From Pseudomonadota bacterium (GTDB taxonomy: Bacteria; Pseudomonadota; Gammaproteobacteria; Burkholderiales; Burkholderiaceae_D): a DNA stretch of 5,682 bases. A program made the translations under genes and the position numbers. Every line of letters begins with the position of its first letter. The stretch's first letter is position 1. Below the pieces are notes generated by a model. The model was not told where the DNA came from, did not search any database, and saw only the letters and a list, made by a program, of their open reading frames with translations. Shown one piece after another: positions 1 through 5,682 of this stretch. The stretch covers positions 1-5,682 of the forward strand of contig JAEWBA010000424.1 in assembly GCA_023391395.1 (NCBI GenBank). Reading direction: 5' to 3'.

Positions 1-9
1 ACCAACAAC

Positions 10-14
10 AGGAG
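10..14 (+). promoter_or_regulatory. Ribosome binding site of the carotenoid oxygenase gene
   Basis: AGGAG lies 6 nt before the ATG at 21. This is ideal Shine-Dalgarno spacing and supports that ATG as the start. Only 20 bases upstream are visible, so neither a promoter nor an upstream operon partner can be judged. Confidence 0.75.
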
Positions 15-20
15 CTGGGG

Positions 21-1454
21 ATGGCGGGGAACGAAACAAGGGAGAAGCCTTGGCTTGCAGGGCTTGCGGCCTCCATGACGGAAGAGCATGACTATCAGGC
101 GCAGGTGGAAGGCGAGCTTCCGGCCTCGTTGCAAGGAACGCTTTACCGCAACGGCCCCGGCCGTTTCGATTTCGGCGGCATCCGCAAGACGCACCTGCTC
201 GATGGCGACGGCATGATCCAGGCCTTCGATTTCCAGGGCGGCAAAGTGCGTTACCGGAACAAGTTCGTGCGCACCGAGAAGTACCTCGCCGAACAGAATG
301 CCCAGCGGTTCACCTTGCCCACATGGACCACGCGCGCGCCAGGCGGAATGCTGCGCAACCTGGGCAACCGGATCAAATCGCAGGCCGGCGTGACCACCGT
401 GGTAAAAAGCGGCTTCCTGTTCGCTTTTGACGAGGTTGGACTCCCCTATGGGTTGGATCCTGACACACTGGAGACGCATGGGGAGCGGCAAGTCGGCGCC
501 GATCACCTTCATCCGGACTTCAAGGCGCATACCAAGACAGATGGGCGAACCGGCGAGTGGCTGCTGCTGGGGGTCGAGCATGGGCCGCGTACCTATCTGC
601 ATCTGTGCGTGCGCTCCCCGGAAGGGACATTGCGCCAGCACCGGCGCGTAGCGGCGCCGCGCGGCGCCTACATCCACGATTGGTTCGTCACGCAGCGCCA
701 CGTGCTGGTGCTGCTGCATCCACTCGAACTGTCGCTCTTGCCCTTCCTGAGCGGACAGGCCAGCTTCACCGACAGCCTGCGGTGGAAGCCCCAAAACGGC
801 AACCTGCTGATGATCATGGAGCGCGAGGGAACGGCGCCGCCCACCATCCTGGAAACCTCCGCCTGCTTCATGTGGCACAGCCTGAATGCCTACGAGGCGG
901 GGGGACGCATGGTCGCCGACTTTGTCGGCTATGCCGAGCCGGATCACTTCATCGGGGAGAAGGCGGCGTTCCGCACCATCATGGAAGGCCGTCAAGGCCT
1001 GCAGGAACACGCCGGCACGATTCGGCGCTATGTGATTGACCTCGCCGCACGGCGCGTCACGGAAGAGATCATCAGCCCGGAGAATCATGAGTTTCCGATG
1101 ACCGACCCGCGCGTCGCCGCACACCGTCACCGCTTCGGCTACTTCACGACCGCTCCGCATGCCACCGTGTTCCACAACGGCCTGGCGCGGCTGGACATGG
1201 ATAGCGGCAAGCGCGAGCACGTGTACCTGGACGACGTCCACCTTGGCGAGCCGATCGTCGTGCCGGACGATACGATGGGCGAGGAACAGGGCTGGCTGCT
1301 TTCTCTCGGGCTGGACGGCAAGACCGGAAATTCGTTTCTCGGCATTTTCCGGTCGGACCGCCTGGCCGACGGTCCGACAGCGCGCGTCCTGTTGCGCCAT
1401 CCCACCCCTCTCAGCTTTCATGGATACTGGCACGAGCGTGCCGGTCAAGCATAA
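21..1454 (+). CDS. Carotenoid oxygenase (RPE65/CCD family), Fe(II)-dependent dioxygenase
   Basis: This 477-residue protein belongs to the carotenoid cleavage oxygenase family. Its members use non-haem iron(II) and O2 to split a conjugated double bond of carotenoids, apocarotenoids or stilbenoids into two carbonyl products. The N-terminus carries the family block LYRNGPGRF (41-49) followed by HLLDGDGM (58-65). The four expected iron ligands are present: H170 in AHTKTD, H219 in YIHDW, H286 in WHSLNAYE and H467 in FHGYW. Likely second-shell glutamates are E138 (FDEVG), E357 (HEFP) and E410 (GEP). Length is normal for the family, and there is no signal peptide, so it should be cytoplasmic or peripheral on the inner membrane. 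At the position where lignostilbene dioxygenases, as I recall, have a lysine (LKED), this protein reads FAFDE. That argues mildly for a carotenoid or apocarotenoid substrate over a stilbene. The substrate and cleavage site cannot be read from sequence. The start at 21 follows a good ribosome binding site. It is followed after 13 nt by a DUF2141 gene. Confidence 0.93.
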   Translation: MAGNETREKPWLAGLAASMTEEHDYQAQVEGELPASLQGTLYRNGPGRFDFGGIRKTHLLDGDGMIQAFDFQGGKVRYRNKFVRTEKYLAEQNAQRFTLPTWTTRAPGGMLRNLGNRIKSQAGVTTVVKSGFLFAFDEVGLPYGLDPDTLETHGERQVGADHLHPDFKAHTKTDGRTGEWLLLGVEHGPRTYLHLCVRSPEGTLRQHRRVAAPRGAYIHDWFVTQRHVLVLLHPLELSLLPFLSGQASFTDSLRWKPQNGNLLMIMEREGTAPPTILETSACFMWHSLNAYEAGGRMVADFVGYAEPDHFIGEKAAFRTIMEGRQGLQEHAGTIRRYVIDLAARRVTEEIISPENHEFPMTDPRVAAHRHRFGYFTTAPHATVFHNGLARLDMDSGKREHVYLDDVHLGEPIVVPDDTMGEEQGWLLSLGLDGKTGNSFLGIFRSDRLADGPTARVLLRHPTPLSFHGYWHERAGQA

Positions 1455-1460
1455 GGAGAA
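1453..1460 (+). promoter_or_regulatory. Ribosome binding site that fixes the DUF2141 start
   Basis: AAGGAGAA sits 7 nt before the ATG at 1468 and overlaps the last two bases of the upstream TAA stop (1452-1454). It selects 1468 over upstream in-frame starts as far as 1159, which lie inside the oxygenase gene. It also implies that ribosomes finishing the oxygenase can reload here. Confidence 0.85.
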
Positions 1461-1467
1461 ATCATTC

Positions 1468-1932
1468 ATGCGCACGCCTTCGCGCGCGGCACGCCTTGCC
1501 GCCCCCTTCCGCCTGCTGGCGGCAATCGCCCTGCTTGGCCTGTCATCGCAAGTCTTCGCCGCTTCGCTGACGGTCGTCGTCTCCGGCGTGAAGGACACCA
1601 GCGGCAAGGTCGCCGTTGCCATTTTCTCCGGGCCGGAAAGCTTTCCGGGAGACGACACCAAGGCAGTTCGCCGTCTCGTGTTACCAATCGACGAGGCCAC
1701 CAAATCCGCCAAGGCAGTCGTGCCCGATCTGCCTCCCGGCCCTTACGCCATCGCGACCTTCCACGACCACAACAACAGCGGCAAGCTGGAAACCAACTTC
1801 TTCGGCATCCCGATCAAAGGCTACGGCTTTTCGAATAATCCGAGACCGACGATGCGTGCGGCGCGTTACGACGAAGCACGCTTCGACTTGCCGGAAGGCG
1901 GCGCGACGGTGGAAATCCAGTTGATGTATTGA
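1468..1932 (+). CDS. Exported DUF2141 family protein
   Basis: The product is 154 residues long. Residues 1-31 form a Sec signal peptide: a basic start (R2, R6, R9, R15), a hydrophobic stretch at 17-25, and likely cleavage after VFA (29-31). The mature part of about 123 residues is probably a small beta-sandwich. It carries the DUF2141 hallmark from about 98 to 124: FHDHNNSGKLETNF (98-111), then FGIPIKGYGFSNN (112-124). The Asp/Asn-rich HDHNNSGKLE segment resembles a metal-binding loop, but no family function is established to my knowledge. It has no cysteine and no lipobox, so a soluble periplasmic or secreted protein is expected. It lies 13 nt after the carotenoid oxygenase in the same operon. 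A role in binding or handling carotenoid products or membrane lipids is a guess from context only. Family assignment is firm; function is unknown. Confidence 0.88.
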   Translation: MRTPSRAARLAAPFRLLAAIALLGLSSQVFAASLTVVVSGVKDTSGKVAVAIFSGPESFPGDDTKAVRRLVLPIDEATKSAKAVVPDLPPGPYAIATFHDHNNSGKLETNFFGIPIKGYGFSNNPRPTMRAARYDEARFDLPEGGATVEIQLMY

Positions 1933-1999
1933 AGGGGCGGGCTGCTGATGGTTTGTGAAGCTCGGACTTGGGCTCACCACCGAAGTTACGGTCTACCGC

Positions 2000-2016
2000 G
2001 GCTTTCTTAAGCCTTT
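2000..2016 (+). terminator. Weak candidate terminator after the oxygenase operon
   Basis: GGCTT (2000-2004) and AAGCC (2009-2013) form a perfect 5-bp stem with a TCTT loop, followed by only three T residues. It lies 68 nt past the DUF2141 stop, in the gap between two converging genes. The stem is short and the T tract poor, so it may be a weak terminator or chance. Confidence 0.22.
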
Positions 2017-2048
2017 GCATCGGGTCGCGGAAGAGCGGCGCATTCGTA

Positions 2049-2087
2049 GCGTTCCTCCTTCGCTCTAGTCGTAGTCACCCGGAACGC
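2049..2087. repeat. 7-bp inverted repeat between convergent genes
   Basis: GCGTTCC (2049-2055) is the exact reverse complement of GGAACGC (2081-2087), with a 25-nt spacer that includes a small CTA/TAG stem. It lies 26 nt beyond the dacB stop and could form a stem at the end of either convergent transcript. No T-rich tail follows on either strand, so a classical intrinsic terminator is not supported. The 181-nt gap 1933-2113 otherwise holds nothing I can recognise. Confidence 0.25.
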
Positions 2088-2113
2088 AGCTTCTATCCCG
2101 TCCCCTTGTCCGC

Positions 2114-3523
2114 TTACCCGCGCTCGTACACCCACTGCAGCAAAGCATCCTGCGCTTCGCGCGCACGCGGTGCGTTGGCGTGATTGACCAGGCAGACCAC
2201 GACATAGCGCTTGCCCGAAGCCGCCAGGATGTAGCCGGCCACGGCACGCACGTCGTTCAGTGCGCCAGTCTTGATGTGGGCCTGCCCTGCCACGCCATGT
2301 CCGTTCAAGCGCTTGCGCATGGTGCCGTCGTAGCCGACCAGCGCCATCGAGGACATGAATTCCGGCATGGTCGGCGCCTGGTAGGCGGCGATCAGCAGGC
2401 GCGCCAGGGTCAAGGCCGATATGCGTTCGCTGCGCGACAGCCCGGAGCCGTTTTCGATGCTCAATTCCGGCGCATCGATGCCCTTGGCCGCCAGCCAGGT
2501 CTTGACCACTGCCGCGCCGCGTTCCGGCGTGGCTGGCAGCTTCAGCGCCTGGTTCGCAATGGTCAGCAGGAGCTGGCGCGCCATGACATTGTTGCTGAAC
2601 TTGTTGATGTCGCGGATCAGGTCCGACAACGGCGGCGACTGCCACTCCGCCACCAGTTTCGCATCGGCCGGCACATGCCCATTACGCACGGTGCCGACGA
2701 GTTTGCCGCCGAGCTCGGCCCACATGCGCCGGAACACCGCTCCGAAATACTGCTCGTGCGAGAGCTGATAGGGATGAACATACCAGGCGCGCTCGCCGCA
2801 GGCGAGGGAATACACGCCTTCGAAGCGGGCACCGCTACCGTCGATCGACGGCTGCAGCCGTGCGCGCCAGTCGCCGCATTCGCCACTCACCAGCCGCGGC
2901 GCGCTGACCGAAAAGCCGGCCAGCGGCGGATCGACTACCGCGCGCACGCGCTTGTCGTGTTCATCGGGCAGGAAGCGAAAACCCAGCGACTTGTAGTTGA
3001 GCAGCAGCGCGTCCGGCCCGACGTTGTACGGCTTCATGGGGTCGCCGTCGAAAGCCGCAGCGTCGTAAGGCAGATCTTCAAAAATGCTGCGGTCGAGCAC
3101 CAGGTCGCCATGGATCTCGCGAATGCCGCGCTCGCGGATGCGGCGCAGGAACATCCAGAAATTTTCGAGCACCAGCTTGGGATCGCCGCCCCCCTTGATG
3201 ACGAGATCGCCATGCAACACCTCGCCCGTCAGCCGACCGCTCGCATAGGCCTCGGTCTTCCAGGTGAAGGTGGGACCGAGCAATTCGAGGCCCGCATTGC
3301 TGGTCACCAGCTTCATGGTCGAAGCCGGATTGAAAGGTACGTCCCAGTTCGTTGCCATCACGACCGGACCGCCGATTTCCTGCACATAGGCGCCGATGGC
3401 GAAAGGCGGAATTTCCGCGCGCTGGAACGCCTGCTCCACTACCGGCGGCAAGGCCTGCGCCAGAGCGGAACCGACAAAGGCCAGGGCGAGGCAGGCAGCG
3501 GAAAGGAGGGGCTTTATCTTCAT
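2114..3523 (-). CDS. dacB: D-alanyl-D-alanine carboxypeptidase/endopeptidase, PBP4 type (peptidase S13)
   Basis: This 469-residue penicillin-binding protein cleaves the terminal D-Ala of peptidoglycan stem peptides and, in PBP4 relatives, D-Ala-mDAP cross-links in the periplasm. Residues 1-22 are a Sec signal with likely cleavage after ALA (20-22). C11 is not in a proper lipobox. All three serine acyl-enzyme motifs are present: S68-T-M-K71 (nucleophile S68, base K71), S310-N-N312 and K418-T-G420. The conserved ENGSGLSR lies at 357-364. The 240-residue distance from SxxK to SxN shows that the PBP4 inserted domains are retained (E. coli PBP4 has a similar spacing and about 477 residues). The start at 3523 is the first ATG and gives a complete signal peptide. 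However, no Shine-Dalgarno is visible, since the bases just upstream on this strand are pyrimidine-rich. It is a single-gene unit, convergent with the oxygenase operon and divergent from ada. Confidence 0.94.
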   Translation of the reverse strand: MKIKPLLSAACLALAFVGSALAQALPPVVEQAFQRAEIPPFAIGAYVQEIGGPVVMATNWDVPFNPASTMKLVTSNAGLELLGPTFTWKTEAYASGRLTGEVLHGDLVIKGGGDPKLVLENFWMFLRRIRERGIREIHGDLVLDRSIFEDLPYDAAAFDGDPMKPYNVGPDALLLNYKSLGFRFLPDEHDKRVRAVVDPPLAGFSVSAPRLVSGECGDWRARLQPSIDGSGARFEGVYSLACGERAWYVHPYQLSHEQYFGAVFRRMWAELGGKLVGTVRNGHVPADAKLVAEWQSPPLSDLIRDINKFSNNVMARQLLLTIANQALKLPATPERGAAVVKTWLAAKGIDAPELSIENGSGLSRSERISALTLARLLIAAYQAPTMPEFMSSMALVGYDGTMRKRLNGHGVAGQAHIKTGALNDVRAVAGYILAASGKRYVVVCLVNHANAPRAREAQDALLQWVYERG

Positions 3524-3561
3524 GCGGAGAAGGCAGGATGGCGGCGTTCCGGGGCGCAGCT

Positions 3562-3589
3562 ATTATCCCACGGCACTCTTTCCTGCAAA
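3562..3589 (-). promoter_or_regulatory. Candidate sigma-70 promoter of dacB
   Basis: On the minus strand TGGGATAAT (3570-3562) is an extended -10 element with five of six matches to TATAAT. A weak -35 TTTGCA (3589-3584) lies 16 nt upstream. Transcription would start near 3555, leaving a leader of about 32 nt before the dacB ATG. Found by eye; no start site is known. Confidence 0.45.
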
Positions 3590-3656
3590 TGACTTCAAGA
3601 AAGAATTTCGGCGACCAAGGGAAGAAAGGCCACCCGGCAGAGGAGCATGCGGAAAG

Positions 3657-3669
3657 GATTCGAAAGCAA
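3657..3669 (+). promoter_or_regulatory. Candidate Ada box upstream of ada
   Basis: GAT-N6-GCAA matches six of the seven fixed bases of the enteric Ada-binding pattern AAT-N6-GCAA. It lies 71 nt before the ada ATG and about 40 nt before a possible -10 at 3710, a suitable place for an activator near the -35. A one-mismatch hit of this length has an appreciable chance of occurring in a 200-nt region. Its weight comes from standing in front of ada itself. Confidence 0.3.
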
Positions 3670-3709
3670 GCAGCGGAGTGTGATCGTCCTTGCTGGCCGC
3701 TACACTGGC

Positions 3710-3715
3710 TATCAT
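3710..3715 (+). promoter_or_regulatory. Possible -10 element of the ada-alkB operon
   Basis: TATCAT matches TATAAT in five positions. There is no good -35 at 16-18 nt (TCCTTG at 3687-3692), as expected for a promoter needing an activator such as methylated Ada. Transcription would begin near 3722, a short way before the ATG at 3741. Confidence 0.25.
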
Positions 3716-3740
3716 CAATGGAACAAACAGGGAAAAAGCC

Positions 3741-4886
3741 ATGCACACTTCCTTGAAAGAGAAACAAGCTGTCGCAACCCAAAGCGACCCGCGCTGGGCC
3801 GCCGTGGTGGCGCGCGACCATGAGGCGGACGGCCGTTTTTATTATTCGGTCAAGAGTACCGGCGTGTATTGCCGTCCTTCCTGCCCATCACGCCTGGCGC
3901 GCCCGGAAAACGTGCGCTTTCATGCCACCCGCGCCGATGCCGAACAAGCCGGATTCCGCCCCTGCCAGCGCTGCCGGCCCGATCTGCCGACACTGAAGGA
4001 GCAGCATGCGGCCATCGTGACCGCAGCCTGCCGCCTGATCGAGCAATCGGAAACGCTGCCGGAGCTGGATACCCTGGCACGCCATGCCGGCCTCAGCCGC
4101 TGGCATTTTCACCGCGTGTTCAAGCAAGCTACCGGCCTGACGCCGCGCGAATATGCCGCTGCCCAACGCGAGCAAAGCCTGCGTCGCCAACTCGCCGCAG
4201 GCGGCACGGTGACTCAGGCGATTTTCGAAGCCGGCTACCAGGCCAGCAGTCGCTTTTATGAGCAATCGAGCGCGGTGCTCGGCATGACGCCAGGCCGATA
4301 CCGCAGCGGCGGCGCCAACATGGAAATCCGCTTCGCCATCGGCCAATGCTCGCTCGGCGCGATCCTGGTTGCGCAAAGCGAGCGCGGCATCTGCGCCATC
4401 CTGATCGGCGACGACCCCGAGGCGCTGGCGCGCAATCTGCAGGACCGTTTTCCCCGCGCGCACCTGATCGGCGACGACGCTGCCTTTGAGAACACAGTTG
4501 CCACCGTAGTCGGCTTCGTCGAGGCGCCCGGTATCGGCCTCGATCTGCCGCTGGATGTGCGCGGCACCGCCTTTCAGCAGCGCGTCTGGCAAGCGCTGCG
4601 TGAAATCCCGGCCGGCCAGACTGTCAGCTATACCGAGCTTGCACAACGCATCGGAGTGCCAAGCGCGGTGCGCGCCGTCGCCAGTGCCTGCGCTGCCAAT
4701 GCGCTGGCGGTGGCCATCCCCTGCCATCGCGTGGTGCGCAGCGATGGCAGCCTGTCCGGCTACCGCTGGGGCGTGGAACGCAAGCGCGCCCTGCTTGACA
4801 AGGAAGCGCAAACCGGATTGCAAGAGACGGCGCAGGCGCAGACGGACGCTGAAGCACACGCCCGGCAGGAAAGTACCGAAGTATGA
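3741..4886 (+). CDS. ada: Bifunctional Ada: O6-alkylguanine/phosphotriester methyltransferase and activator
   Basis: This 381-residue suicide repair protein and transcription factor controls the adaptive response to DNA methylation. The N-terminal zinc domain (about 15-85) has C44, C48, C75 and C78. C44 matches E. coli C38, the phosphotriester methyl acceptor. An AraC-type DNA-binding region follows, with helix-turn-helix units near 107-127 and 157-180. The C-terminal methyltransferase (about 195-355) has FQQRVWQAL at 278-286 and the active site IPCHRV at 326-331, with acceptor C328 equivalent to E. coli C321. Both activities should be intact. The start at 3741 is preceded by AGGGA (3729-3733) at 7 nt. 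A TTG at 3690 would add 17 unconserved residues and run through the presumed promoter. An Ala/Gln/Glu-rich tail of about 20 residues extends past the usual family end and runs into alkB. The stop overlaps the alkB start by 4 nt. Autoregulation is expected from the family and hinted at by the upstream box. Confidence 0.95.
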   Translation: MHTSLKEKQAVATQSDPRWAAVVARDHEADGRFYYSVKSTGVYCRPSCPSRLARPENVRFHATRADAEQAGFRPCQRCRPDLPTLKEQHAAIVTAACRLIEQSETLPELDTLARHAGLSRWHFHRVFKQATGLTPREYAAAQREQSLRRQLAAGGTVTQAIFEAGYQASSRFYEQSSAVLGMTPGRYRSGGANMEIRFAIGQCSLGAILVAQSERGICAILIGDDPEALARNLQDRFPRAHLIGDDAAFENTVATVVGFVEAPGIGLDLPLDVRGTAFQQRVWQALREIPAGQTVSYTELAQRIGVPSAVRAVASACAANALAVAIPCHRVVRSDGSLSGYRWGVERKRALLDKEAQTGLQETAQAQTDAEAHARQESTEV

Positions 4887-5536
4887 CGCTGGACCTGTTC
4901 GCAGATCTCGAACAACACACGCCTTGGCTTGAAGACCTGTGCCCGGGCGCAGCGATACTGCGCCGTTTCGCGCTGGCCGATGCGGACAAATTGCTGACCG
5001 CCGTGCACAACATCACCGCGCAAGCCTCTTTCCGCCATATGCAGACGCCCGGCGGCTTGCGCATGTCGGTGGCGATGAGCAATTGCGGCGCACTGGGCTG
5101 GGTGTCGGATCGCAGCGGGTATCGCTACACCGCTACTGACCCGGAAAGCGGTCAACCGTGGCCGCGCATGCCTGGTGCATTCCTGAAGCTGGCGTGCGAC
5201 TCAGCCACAGCCGCCGGCTTCGATAACTTCGTACCCGACGCCTGCCTCATCAACCGCTATGAACCCGGAACCCGCCTCTCGCTGCATCAGGACAAGAACG
5301 AACGTGATTTCAACGCCCCCATTGTCTCGGTCTCGCTCGGCATTCCCGCAGTCTTCCTGTTCGGTGGATTGCGGCGTACGGACAAGGCGCTGCGCGTGCC
5401 GTTGATGCACGGCGATGTGGTGGTCTGGGGTGGGCCGACAAGATTGCGATTTCATGGTGTGCTGCCGCTCAAGCCGGCGGTTCACGAGGTGGTTGGAGAG
5501 TGCCGCATCAATCTCACGTTCCGGAAGGCGGGGTAA
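4883..5536 (+). CDS. alkB: AlkB, Fe(II)/2-oxoglutarate-dependent DNA demethylase
   Basis: This 217-residue dioxygenase repairs 1-methyladenine, 3-methylcytosine and related lesions by oxidising the methyl group, which leaves as formaldehyde, with 2-oxoglutarate as co-substrate. It aligns with E. coli AlkB (216 residues) over nearly its full length with an offset of 4. Iron ligands are H135, D137 (LSLHQD) and H191 (RFHGV). R208 and R214 of RINLTFR bind 2-oxoglutarate. M61, W73 and Y80 of the nucleotide-recognition lid match E. coli M57, W69 and Y76, and LINRYEPG (122-129) is conserved. One difference stands out: N139 replaces E. coli D135, a residue linked to base recognition. The ATG overlaps the ada stop (ATGA, 4883-4886), and an AGGAAAG at 4867-4873 can serve as ribosome binding site at 9 nt. 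Coupled translation with ada is therefore expected, as in the E. coli ada-alkB operon. Confidence 0.95.
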   Translation: MTLDLFADLEQHTPWLEDLCPGAAILRRFALADADKLLTAVHNITAQASFRHMQTPGGLRMSVAMSNCGALGWVSDRSGYRYTATDPESGQPWPRMPGAFLKLACDSATAAGFDNFVPDACLINRYEPGTRLSLHQDKNERDFNAPIVSVSLGIPAVFLFGGLRRTDKALRVPLMHGDVVVWGGPTRLRFHGVLPLKPAVHEVVGECRINLTFRKAG

Positions 5537-5594
5537 AAAAGCGAACGAAGCTCGGGAAGCGCAGGCGGACGATTAATCCTCGCATACGCCTCTG

Positions 5595-5682
5595 TCATTC
5601 CAGATCGAAATTAGCGGACACGACGCCATAAGGGAATGGCCATTGAACCGGGTTGGTGTCCTTACCGGATGGAGGTATATTC
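5595..5682 (-). CDS. Possible 3' end of an unrecognised gene (partial)
   Basis: Reading the minus strand from the window edge gives 28 open codons ending in TGA (5597-5595). The last residues are PYGVVSANFDLE. The composition is protein-like (mixed hydrophobic and polar, W and Y present), while the other two minus frames look less natural and one stops after six codons. Codons such as AAT, ATA, CCT and CCA make it visibly less GC-rich than the genes to its left. I do not recognise the family. If real, it converges on alkB with a 58-nt gap. The piece is short enough to be open by chance, and a plus-strand GGAGG at the edge offers a competing reading. Confidence 0.38.
   Translation of the reverse strand, partial: NIPPSGKDTNPVQWPFPYGVVSANFDLE
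5671..5675 (+). promoter_or_regulatory. Possible ribosome binding site for a gene starting beyond the window
   Basis: GGAGG followed by 7 nt to the end of the window would be correctly placed for a plus-strand start codon right outside it. It conflicts with reading the same bases as the tail of a minus-strand gene. Only flanking sequence can decide. Confidence 0.2.

Noticed and set aside
557..1039. A 160-codon open frame on the plus strand inside the oxygenase gene
   Set aside because: It overlaps conserved oxygenase blocks including two iron-ligand histidines. Its own translation is Arg/Ala/Gly-rich and low in structure.
1985..2035. A 16-codon minus-strand reading frame with GGAGG 10 nt before its ATG, in the gap between the DUF2141 gene and dacB
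   Set aside because: The peptide is Arg-rich with no conserved feature I know, and the spacing is long. One good ribosome-binding-like site in 181 nt is not enough to call a gene.
2180..3592. A 470-codon open frame on the plus strand fully antisense to dacB
   Set aside because: Its length is striking, but it mirrors the GC-rich codons of dacB. The translation is rich in Arg, His, Ala and Gln with no recognisable domain, while the opposite strand encodes a complete PBP4 with all its motifs and a signal peptide.
3690..3740. An upstream TTG start for ada adding 17 residues
   Set aside because: The extra residues are not family-like, there is no ribosome binding site, and the start would fall upstream of the presumed -10. 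The ATG at 3741 has AGGGA at 7 nt and gives an N-terminus close to that of E. coli Ada.
3888..4859. A 323-codon open frame antisense to ada
   Set aside because: This is a shadow of the Ada coding frame in GC-rich DNA, with no motif or ribosome binding site support, covering the conserved Ada domains on the other strand.
5535..5591. A terminator between alkB and the right-edge reading frame (AGGCG/CGCCT stem and an A6 run at 5535-5540)
   Set aside because: The 5-bp stem has a 19-nt loop and is not adjacent to the T run on either strand. No stable GC-rich hairpin directly precedes a T tract.

Overview
The window is 5,682 bases of GC-rich proteobacterial chromosome holding five complete genes in three transcription units, plus what may be the 3' end of a sixth gene at the right edge. 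The organism looks like a betaproteobacterium, possibly Oxalobacteraceae or another Burkholderiales. This rests on GC-rich third positions, a Sec-exported PBP4-type DacB, an Ada/AlkB pair in one operon, and Shine-Dalgarno-led genes with short gaps. It is inference from overall resemblance, because there is no rRNA or other marker in the window. I see no insertion sequence, tRNA, CRISPR array or phage gene.

Left unit (21-1932, + strand): a carotenoid oxygenase of the RPE65/CCD iron(II) family is followed after 13 nt by a small exported DUF2141 protein. The ribosome binding site of the second gene overlaps the stop codon of the first, so the two are almost certainly co-transcribed. The oxygenase has all four iron-binding histidines and no signal peptide, so it should act in the cytoplasm or at the inner membrane face. 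The DUF2141 protein has a Sec signal and should be periplasmic. What they do together is unknown.

Middle unit (2114-3523, - strand): a D-alanyl-D-alanine carboxypeptidase/endopeptidase of the PBP4 (DacB, peptidase S13) family that trims or opens peptidoglycan cross-links. It converges on the oxygenase operon across a 181-nt gap holding only weak stem-loops. It diverges from the repair operon across a 217-nt control region, where a good extended -10 promoter for dacB can be seen.

Right unit (3741-5536, + strand): ada and alkB overlap by 4 nt (ATGA), so they are translationally coupled. Ada removes methyl groups from O6-methylguanine and DNA phosphotriesters and becomes an activator once its N-terminal cysteine is methylated. 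AlkB oxidatively demethylates 1-methyladenine and 3-methylcytosine. Together they form the core of the adaptive response to alkylation. A candidate Ada box lies upstream, suggesting autoregulation. The catalytic residues of both proteins are intact.

Right edge (5537-5682): a short, less GC-rich stretch whose minus strand reads as the last 28 codons of a gene I do not recognise.

Overall, this is mostly ordinary chromosome. The least explained part is the oxygenase-DUF2141 pair. I found no evidence of a wholly new system.
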